Shown here piece by piece: positions 1 to 4,299 of a DNA stretch of 5,135 nucleotides (the stretch's first letter is position 1; each line of letters begins with the position of its first letter). The DNA comes from JBDKTK01 sp039680225 (GTDB lineage Bacteria; Desulfobacterota; Syntrophia; Syntrophales; UBA4778). The stretch covers positions 1 to 5,135 of the forward strand of contig JBDKTK010000253.1 of assembly GCA_039680225.1 (NCBI GenBank), read 5' to 3'. The translations under genes were made by a program, and so were the position numbers. The notes under the pieces were generated by a model. It was not told the origin of the DNA, did not search any database, and was given only the letters and a program-made list of their open reading frames with translations.

Positions 1-22
1 GCCGGGTTGGCGCAAACCCGGC
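1..22. terminator. Strong GC-rich hairpin at window edge, possible terminator
   Basis: Perfect 8-bp inverted repeat (GCCGGGTT / AACCCGGC) with a 6-base loop. On the plus strand it is followed by the pyrimidine-rich TTCTCTC, a weak T tract. On the minus strand it is the last of three hairpins downstream of the transporter gene, but the bases after it lie outside the window. It could end transcription of the transporter, of an unseen plus-strand gene to the left, or of both. The stem is certain; the terminator role is inferred. Confidence 0.45.
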
Positions 23-39
23 TTCTCTCATGCGGGTGC

Positions 40-59
40 CTCCGGATTTGATTCCGGAG
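40..59. repeat. Small inverted repeat downstream of transporter gene
   Basis: Perfect 7-bp inverted repeat (CTCCGGA / TCCGGAG) around a 6-base loop TTTGAT. Neither strand has an immediate T run; on the plus strand a short T-rich stretch (TTCTTTT) begins about nine bases later. It may help 3'-end formation or stability of the transporter mRNA, but the sequence does not show a clear intrinsic terminator. Confidence 0.35.
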
Positions 60-77
60 AGACATCCTTCTTTTAAA

Positions 78-91
78 GCGGATCAGTCCGC
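78..91 (-). terminator. Weak hairpin just after the transporter stop
   Basis: Stem GCGGA / TCCGC with a 4-base loop, starting 16 bases beyond the transporter stop codon on the minus strand and followed there by TTTAAAAG. Stem and T run are both short, so termination here would be inefficient at best. With the two hairpins further left it forms a likely 3' processing or termination zone. Confidence 0.25.
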
Positions 92-107
92 AAATTAACA
101 GTGCAGT

Positions 108-704
108 TTACTTCACAAACGGCGCCGGAAGGGGAATAATAGGCTTCCCGTAAACTGTATTGCAAAGAACGCCTCCGGCAATGTAAATGCCTCCCCAGCC
201 CGCGGCGATAAGGAGCCAGGCTACTATTGATTTAAACAGAACGGGATCAGGCGCAATTCCCATATCCAGCGTGACAATCATCCAGAGGACCACGTCGACC
301 ATAAGGACCACGAAGAAAATTATCTTGTTGCCCTTTAGATATGCCGGGGTCACGATGGTAAGGAAAGCAGCTCCCGCCATCCAGCACCAGCCCTCAACAT
401 ATGCAGCCGGCTTCATCCCGAACTTGATCATCATGAATTTGCCGAAAACGCTTAAAGCTGCGGCTAACATAAAAAAAGCCGAGAAAAATAACATGACGTT
501 GCCGCCCGTGATATTATGATCCTTCAACTCGATAACAGCCGTCGTGTATTGCACCAGGCAGCCGCCGATAAGCCAGGCAGCCAGCAGAGGCAAGCCTTCC
601 GGGGTAACCCTGCCAAGGAACACCGCGCCAAAGCCGAAACACGCAACCGCCAACGCCGCCAATCCGGCCGGGGCCGGAGTCGCAAAAGAATGCTCATGTG
701 CCAT
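108..704 (-). CDS. Acetate/succinate transporter, GPR1/FUN34/YaaH (SatP) family
   Basis: Predicted inner-membrane carrier of the AceTr family (TC 2.A.96), which takes up acetate, and in some members succinate, with protons. The 198-residue length fits the family (E. coli SatP is about 190). Six hydrophobic segments are visible, roughly at residues 12-31, 36-56, 68-88, 104-121, 127-147 and 157-179. Family landmarks are the N-terminal signature (TPAPAGL, residues 9-15; usually NPAPLGL), the glutamate after TM2 (E59) followed by a glycine-rich turn and GN (68-69), and the C-terminal run from IYIAGGVL to YGKPIIPL. The usual Asn of the signature is Thr and the TM3 motif is divergent, so this is an unusual branch and its substrate is uncertain. 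The ATG start follows AGGGAGG at 8 bases. It is divergent from a LysR-type regulator, which is its likely controller. Family assignment is good; acetate as substrate is inferred. Confidence 0.85.
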   Translation of the reverse strand: MAHEHSFATPAPAGLAALAVACFGFGAVFLGRVTPEGLPLLAAWLIGGCLVQYTTAVIELKDHNITGGNVMLFFSAFFMLAAALSVFGKFMMIKFGMKPAAYVEGWCWMAGAAFLTIVTPAYLKGNKIIFFVVLMVDVVLWMIVTLDMGIAPDPVLFKSIVAWLLIAAGWGGIYIAGGVLCNTVYGKPIIPLPAPFVK

Positions 705-712
705 AATAAAAA

Positions 713-719
713 CCTCCCT
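713..719 (-). promoter_or_regulatory. Strong ribosome binding site of the transporter gene
   Basis: AGGGAGG on the minus strand, 8 bases before the ATG. It is a near-perfect Shine-Dalgarno and fixes the start codon at 704. Confidence 0.8.
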
Positions 720-771
720 TTTTTAAGTTGAAATGAATGAACAAAAATAACGACGGTTACTCTTTCCGTTT

Positions 772-781
772 CACCTCCCTT
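772..781 (-). promoter_or_regulatory. Orphan Shine-Dalgarno-like site in the transporter leader
   Basis: AGGGAGGTGA on the minus strand matches the anti-Shine-Dalgarno over eight consecutive bases (GGAGGTGA), better than the site used by the transporter itself. No ATG, GTG or TTG lies at the normal 5-10 base distance. The only start is the GTG inside the site, which gives a five-codon frame ending TAA. It could be the remnant of a lost gene, a ribosome standby site, or a leader mini-ORF. It lies inside the predicted 5' untranslated region. Confidence 0.4.
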
Positions 782-878
782 CCACCGTTGCCGAATATCC
801 GTATTATCTCCAGGGCAGATCCCTTTTTATTTATGTTCCATTCGAGGTTTTTCTTCTTGCATCATAGTTGATAGTTTA

Positions 879-906
879 TTTATAAAGTACTCGTTAAATG
901 CGCCAA
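879..906 (-). promoter_or_regulatory. Candidate promoter for the transporter gene
   Basis: On the minus strand a -35-like TTGGCG (901-906) is followed, after a 16-base spacer, by TATAAA (879-884). Matches to the sigma-70 consensus are four of six and five of six. The start point would fall near 872, giving a leader of about 168 bases that contains the orphan Shine-Dalgarno. The -35 lies next to the TATAAT of the plus-strand lysR promoter, so the two polymerases would compete. A second possible -10, TATGAT, lies slightly further downstream but has no good -35. Confidence 0.35.
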
Positions 907-909
907 TAC

Positions 910-915
910 TATAAT
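910..915 (+). promoter_or_regulatory. Candidate -10 box (TATAAT) for the lysR-type gene
   Basis: A perfect TATAAT 34 bases before the regulator's ATG, putting transcription start near 922. No good -35 is seen 16-18 bases upstream, which would suit an activator- or autoregulated promoter. An alternative upstream pair is TTGCAT (857-862) with TATAAA (881-886) at 18-base spacing. Confidence 0.35.
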
Positions 916-927
916 TTGCAGCTGTTG

Positions 928-942
928 ATACTTAAAAGGTAA
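928..942. promoter_or_regulatory. Possible LysR-type binding box (ATAC-N7-GTAA)
   Basis: ATAC, seven bases, GTAA: one mismatch from the ATAC-N7-GTAT box described for BenM/CatM-type LysR regulators, and it satisfies the general T-N11-A rule. It covers the ribosome binding site of the lysR-type gene, where binding would repress that gene. Such short motifs arise often by chance. A tandem heptamer (ATAGTTG-ATAGTTT, 864-877) nearby is another candidate contact site. Confidence 0.2.
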
Positions 943-949
943 CGATGAA

Positions 950-1852
950 ATGAAACTGAGACATTTGCAGTACTTTGTCGCTGTGGCTGAGGAACTCAAT
1001 ATGCGTGCGGCGGCGGAGAAGATGCATATTTCCCAGCCGCCGCTGAGCAGGCAGATAAGGGAATTGGAGAAAGACCTGGGAATTGATCTCTTCGACCGGG
1101 ACAAGAAGAAATTGCGGCTGACCCCGACAGGTGAATATTTTTTGAAAGAAGCGAAGGAGATCCTTGCCAAATCCCAAAACGCCGCCCGGATGGTAAAAGC
1201 CGTGAATTGCGGAGAGGCGGGATCGCTTGCAATCGCCTACAGGGTGCCAATTGAAGGCATGATCCCCACGAGGGTTTTAAGGAAGTGCCGGGAATCGTTT
1301 CCTTCCATGAAGCTGATCATCAGGGAAATGTCACTGCCCGACCAGGTAGTGGCATTGCTTGAAAACCGGATCGATCTCGGCTATGTCGGATTCAGGAATG
1401 CGGAACTGCAGAATATCCTGAATTATGAAACGGTCCTCAAATCCGATGTCCTTGTAATCCTCCCTTCCGGCCATCATTTGCTGAAAAAACGGAAACTGGA
1501 CCTGGCGGAGCTCTCGGAAGAGCCCTTCATTTTCGTGGAGAGGGCGGCCAGCCCGTTTGCGTATGACTGGCTCATTGGCATCCCGAAGATCTGCGGATTT
1601 ACCCCCAAGGTGGTCCAGCAGGCGGACACGCCGCGCAATTTGTTCAGGCTCGTTGCCGCCGGAGCGGGCATATCCCTGGTGCCTGATTGTTTGGCATGCT
1701 ATGCAATGCCGGATGTTGTTTTCCGGCCTTTGAAGAACAGGATAGAGCTTGACTGGTCCATTGCCTGGCGCAAGGACAACAAATCTGCGGTGCTGGAGAC
1801 CTTCCTCCGCCTGCTCAGGGATGACTTGAAGAAATCGCGAAAGGAAAGATAA
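950..1852 (+). CDS. LysR-family transcriptional regulator
   Basis: DNA-binding regulator of normal LTTR length (300 residues). The N-terminal winged helix-turn-helix spans about residues 1-60. It opens with the typical MKLRHLQYFVAVAEE and has the recognition helix around AEKMHISQPPLSRQIRELE (22-40), then LGIDLFDR and LTPTG. A linker helix (about 60-88) leads to a periplasmic-binding-protein-like effector domain (about 90-295) with the family signature GAGISLVP (238-245). The ATG at 950 has AAAAGGT nine bases upstream; an ATG at 945 ends after two codons and is not the start. The gene is divergent from the acetate-family transporter, so control of that transporter, probably with a small carboxylic acid effector, is the natural inference. 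The N-terminal wording resembles the BenM/CatM/CynR-like section of LTTRs, but the effector cannot be read from sequence. Confidence 0.95.
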   Translation: MKLRHLQYFVAVAEELNMRAAAEKMHISQPPLSRQIRELEKDLGIDLFDRDKKKLRLTPTGEYFLKEAKEILAKSQNAARMVKAVNCGEAGSLAIAYRVPIEGMIPTRVLRKCRESFPSMKLIIREMSLPDQVVALLENRIDLGYVGFRNAELQNILNYETVLKSDVLVILPSGHHLLKKRKLDLAELSEEPFIFVERAASPFAYDWLIGIPKICGFTPKVVQQADTPRNLFRLVAAGAGISLVPDCLACYAMPDVVFRPLKNRIELDWSIAWRKDNKSAVLETFLRLLRDDLKKSRKER

Positions 1853-1864
1853 CCTGTCCGGGAA

Positions 1865-2575
1865 TCAAATCTCTCCCTTCAGGTACTTGCGCCTGGCGTC
1901 CGCGGGGAACCTCTCGATCGCGTAGCGGAGCATCGTCCGCGGCATTTGCCGGTAATGGTTGAGCAGAAACAATTCCTCTTTTTTTTGATCGCGCTTGCCA
2001 ACCTCGCGCAGCATCCAGCCGGCCGCTTTATGGATCAGGTCCTCTTTATCGGTGAGCAGCAGGGCCGCTATCTTCAGCGAATCCGAGAAATCCCCGTTCC
2101 TGATGAAATGAAATGTGGCGAGGACGGCGATCCTCCTCTCCCAGATTATTTTTGATCGGGCAAGTATGTAAAGGGGCTTCCTGCTCCTGCCTTCCAGGTG
2201 AGCGCCGACAATGTGGAGTGCGGATAAATCGACGAGGTCCCAGTTGTTGATGTAATTGGTGCGGCCAAGGTACAGCTTGTATATGGCGGCCCTGCCGGCT
2301 TCGTCTGCCGCGCCGTACTTGCGCATCAGGATAAGCAGGGCAAGCAGCCTGTCCTCGTGGTACGGGCTGTGCAGGAGCGCATCCGCGTCTTCCAGGGAAA
2401 TGTGCCGGTGCTTCCCGGCGAGCTTGCGGACGGCGGGGACGCGGATGCCCCGGAAGATGTCGCCTTCGCCGTACTGGCCGGGCCCGGTCTTGAAATATCC
2501 CTGGAGGAAAGCGGCATCGTCGGGATTCGAGAGGTGGACCATCTCCTTTTGAATTTGATCAATTGTGTTTCTCAA
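1865..2575 (-). CDS. AlkD-like DNA alkylation repair protein (HEAT-repeat glycosylase)
   Basis: Predicted DNA glycosylase of the DNA_alkylation/AlkD family (COG4912), 236 residues of helical HEAT-like repeats that remove N3- and N7-alkylated purines from DNA. Active-site counterparts of Bacillus cereus AlkD are visible: the NWDLVD motif supplies W112 and D116 (AlkD W109 and D113), R147/R148 in WERRIAVLA match AlkD R148, and W187 in KAAGWMLRE matches AlkD W187. The block around GPGQYGEGDIFRGIRVP (31-47) is typical of the subfamily. All key residues are present, so activity is likely. The start is TTG at 2575, preceded by AAAGGA at nine bases; the next ATG, codon 12, has no properly spaced site and would clip the first helix. 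It follows the methyltransferase gene by 63 bases on the same strand and converges on the lysR-type gene, with 12 bases between their stops. Confidence 0.9.
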   Translation of the reverse strand: MRNTIDQIQKEMVHLSNPDDAAFLQGYFKTGPGQYGEGDIFRGIRVPAVRKLAGKHRHISLEDADALLHSPYHEDRLLALLILMRKYGAADEAGRAAIYKLYLGRTNYINNWDLVDLSALHIVGAHLEGRSRKPLYILARSKIIWERRIAVLATFHFIRNGDFSDSLKIAALLLTDKEDLIHKAAGWMLREVGKRDQKKEELFLLNHYRQMPRTMLRYAIERFPADARRKYLKGEI

Positions 2576-2584
2576 CCAGTTTTT

Positions 2585-2590
2585 TCCTTT
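2585..2590 (-). promoter_or_regulatory. Ribosome binding site supporting a TTG start
   Basis: AAAGGA on the minus strand, nine bases before TTG at 2575. It is the only well-placed site near the 5' end of the AlkD-like gene and favours the TTG start over the downstream ATG at codon 12. Confidence 0.5.
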
Positions 2591-2593
2591 ATG

Positions 2594-2616
2594 CCTGCAA
2601 TCTATAAGATAGCAGG
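2594..2616. repeat. Intergenic hairpin between methyltransferase and AlkD-like genes
   Basis: CCTGC / GCAGG stem, one T-T or A-A mismatch depending on strand, then a further three pairs around a 5-base loop. No T run follows on either strand, so it is not a standard terminator. It sits just before the ribosome binding site of the AlkD-like gene on the minus strand and could affect mRNA stability or differential expression within the transcript. Confidence 0.35.
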
Positions 2617-2638
2617 GGTGAATGCGCCCGTCAAAAGT

Positions 2639-3550
2639 TCAGGATGCACAAACCGCAGCACAGGCCAGACGGAACAGGCCGGGTATTTTCCCCGAAGGGG
2701 CGCCCGGGAAATCCAGGTATCGCATTTTCATGTCTTCGGCGGTGAGGTGCTCGCGCAAATCGTATCCCCTTGCTGCAAGGAACTCTTCCGTCCCGCCGGC
2801 CTTTATCCAGAAAGTGACGGGCTCTCCCGAATACCTGGACCTCATTGCCGCCCTCAATTTTTTGACATTTTCGTGCTCCAGCTCTTCCGGAGAATAACAG
2901 GAGTAATCAAAGCAGACGGAACTTCCCGCGGGCGAGCATGACCTGATGAGCTTCAGGGTAAGGTCGACAGCCGCTGCCGGCAGGTAGTATGTGACTCCCT
3001 CCCAGATGAAGAGCGTCTCCCGCTCCCGGTCAAATCCGCTGCGGGCGAGGTTGTCCGTGAATATATCGGTATTGAAATTCACGGGCACGAAGGACAGCCC
3101 GGGGGGGACAGGTATGCCGGAACTCCGGAGGATCTCAATTTTGCGCTGCTGGGTGGGTCCGGCGTCGAGCTCAAAAATACGGGTGCCGCTGATAAGGCCG
3201 CGAAAGCGATAGGGCCGGGTGTCGTAGCCCGCGCCCAGGAAAACGACCTGGGGCGTGCCTTCCCGGAAAGCCCTCTCGACAAGCGCATCAAAGAAGGCCG
3301 TACGCGCAATCATGAACTCGTACATGCCGGGGATGGTCGAACCGGAAAGCGCCCGTTTCCGTGCGGCCGGGTCTTTCAGGGCCCTCCTTCGGTCTTCGGT
3401 CAGGAATATTTCGGCGAGGGTGTCGGGGCCCCTGACCGCCGGGTCGGCCGCCGCCAGGGCCCGCAATTTTGCTGTGGCCATGGCCGTCCGCGAGGGCTCA
3501 TGCTCGACGGATGACTTGTTCGAGTTCACTTCCTTGTCAAGTTCCGGCAT
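2639..3550 (-). CDS. SAM-dependent methyltransferase, TIGR00027/COG3315 (LCM-like) family
   Basis: Class I S-adenosylmethionine-dependent methyltransferase of the leucine carboxyl methyltransferase superfamily (PF04072), 303 residues, a usual length. The N-terminal SRTAMATAKLRAL (20-32) is typical of TIGR00027 proteins. The SAM-binding loop is VVFLGAGYDTRPYR (102-115), the acidic residue after strand 2 is in FELD (126-129), and the active-site region holds WEGVTYYL (183-190). Relatives include polyketide O-methyltransferases and many orphan enzymes; no biosynthetic genes are near, so the acceptor is unknown. The ATG at 3550 has no convincing Shine-Dalgarno, which may mean translation is coupled to the lipoprotein gene 33 bases upstream. 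A later start would remove the conserved N-terminal block. Family is confident, substrate is not. Confidence 0.9.
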   Translation of the reverse strand: MPELDKEVNSNKSSVEHEPSRTAMATAKLRALAAADPAVRGPDTLAEIFLTEDRRRALKDPAARKRALSGSTIPGMYEFMIARTAFFDALVERAFREGTPQVVFLGAGYDTRPYRFRGLISGTRIFELDAGPTQQRKIEILRSSGIPVPPGLSFVPVNFNTDIFTDNLARSGFDRERETLFIWEGVTYYLPAAAVDLTLKLIRSCSPAGSSVCFDYSCYSPEELEHENVKKLRAAMRSRYSGEPVTFWIKAGGTEEFLAARGYDLREHLTAEDMKMRYLDFPGAPSGKIPGLFRLACAAVCAS

Positions 3551-3583
3551 AAAAACCGTTCAGGACGGGCCGATTGCGGGTTA

Positions 3584-4129
3584 TCAAAAGCCGTGGTATT
3601 CCTGCAGGGCATGATAGCTGTCGGGATTATTAATGATTTCGGAATGATATTGATCGACAGCGCTCTTATAGGATTCAGGGTCCATGTCTCTGGCGCCCTT
3701 GCCCGGCGTAAATTCATAATAAGTGCAGTGTCTGACCAACTCCCTGGTTTCCGCAAACGACATCGGCCAGAAATGCATGGGCTGGGCCCGCCAGGGGCCC
3801 ATAGAGACGTTCTGCTGCAGGGAGTAGGTTTTCCCGGGCAGGAAATTAATCAGGGAGACAGAGGATATCCCGCCCACCGCAACGACATAATGAGGGCCGG
3901 GAGGGACATCGGCGGTGATCCAGCTCTTTCCTGTTGTGTCTCCGACAAGCTTGCCGTCTATATAGATGCGAAACACTGAATCAGAAGCAAAAGCAGTGTC
4001 CCTGACGATTACGAGCTTGGCTTTATCGGGTTTGGCAGATATATCGGAAGGCTTTTCTGCGGCGACCATGTACCCGGCGCATCCCGACAGCATGAGGGAA
4101 AAAACAACGGCGATGAGCAACTTTTTCAT
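3584..4129 (-). CDS. Small lipoprotein with DUF2846-like domain
   Basis: Predicted membrane-anchored lipoprotein of 181 residues, function unknown. The start is ATG at 4129, because AAGGAG lies six bases upstream and the protein then opens with a textbook lipoprotein signal: MKK, a hydrophobic stretch, and lipobox LSGC with the acylated Cys at 17. The frame stays open to another ATG at 4153, but that would put charged residues before the signal and ignore the ribosome site. Residues about 34-110 (from KPDKAKLVIVRD through FRIYIDGKLVGD and VPPGPHYVV to LPGKTYSLQQ) resemble the beta-rich DUF2846/PEGA-type domain of bacterial lipoproteins. The C-terminal third (about 115-181) has an aromatic-rich patch and a charged helical tail with no family I recognise. 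Ala and Gly after the Cys would suit outer-membrane sorting in a Gram-negative cell. It is first in a minus-strand row with the methyltransferase and AlkD-like genes. Confidence 0.8.
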   Translation of the reverse strand: MKKLLIAVVFSLMLSGCAGYMVAAEKPSDISAKPDKAKLVIVRDTAFASDSVFRIYIDGKLVGDTTGKSWITADVPPGPHYVVAVGGISSVSLINFLPGKTYSLQQNVSMGPWRAQPMHFWPMSFAETRELVRHCTYYEFTPGKGARDMDPESYKSAVDQYHSEIINNPDSYHALQEYHGF

Positions 4130-4135
4130 ATCAGG

Positions 4136-4141
4136 CTCCTT
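4136..4141 (-). promoter_or_regulatory. Ribosome binding site deciding the lipoprotein start
   Basis: AAGGAG on the minus strand, six bases before ATG at 4129. It decides between this start and the in-frame ATG at 4153, in favour of the one giving an intact signal peptide. Confidence 0.75.
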
Positions 4142-4186
4142 TTCCAGTTCCAAATCCAGGTTGATTCTTTTTCGCAGGTTTGCCCT

Positions 4187-4215
4187 TTTTTAGCATGTTC
4201 CCGTCAGTTCGGCAA
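4187..4215 (-). promoter_or_regulatory. Candidate promoter for the lipoprotein gene row
   Basis: Minus-strand TTGCCG (4210-4215), a 17-base spacer, and TAAAAA (4187-4192) preceded by TGC, which makes an extended -10 (TGCTAAAAA). Transcription would begin near 4180, about 50 bases before the lipoprotein ATG. Both hexamers are imperfect, so the call is tentative. Its position between the ligase stop and the lipoprotein start suits a separate transcription unit. Confidence 0.35.
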
Positions 4216-4257
4216 CATCCGGGATGCGGGTTTTGGTAAGTATGGTCACAAAGATGA

Positions 4258-4276
4258 TGTTTGTTTTTCACAAACA
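4258..4276 (-). terminator. AT-rich hairpin after the acyl-CoA synthetase gene
   Basis: Perfect 7-bp inverted repeat (TGTTTGT / ACAAACA) with a 5-base loop, 23 bases past the ligase stop on the minus strand. The stem is AT-rich and is followed by CATCATCTTT rather than a clean T run, so any termination is weak. Readthrough into the lipoprotein gene is possible. The rest of 4130-4299 holds only the promoter and ribosome site listed separately. Confidence 0.3.
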
Positions 4277-4299
4277 ACCGGAAAGGGAGAGAAAGCCTG

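Noticed and set aside
812..828. AGGG-N5-CCCT followed by a T run as a plus-strand terminator
   Set aside because: The stem is only four base pairs, and no plus-strand gene lies upstream in the window for it to end.
2357..2941. Open plus-strand frame of 194 codons spanning the ends of the AlkD-like and methyltransferase genes
   Set aside because: It lies antisense to two well-recognised genes, has no recognisable domain or ribosome site, and long antisense frames are common in GC-rich third-position sequence.
3255..3614. Open plus-strand frame of 119 codons opposite the methyltransferase start
   Set aside because: It is antisense to the conserved SAM-binding half, is low-complexity Ser/Ala/Arg-rich, and has no ribosome site.
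4130..4153. Longer lipoprotein form starting at ATG 4153
   Set aside because: It would place eight mostly charged residues before the signal peptide, and the AAGGAG site at 4136-4141 clearly serves the ATG at 4129.
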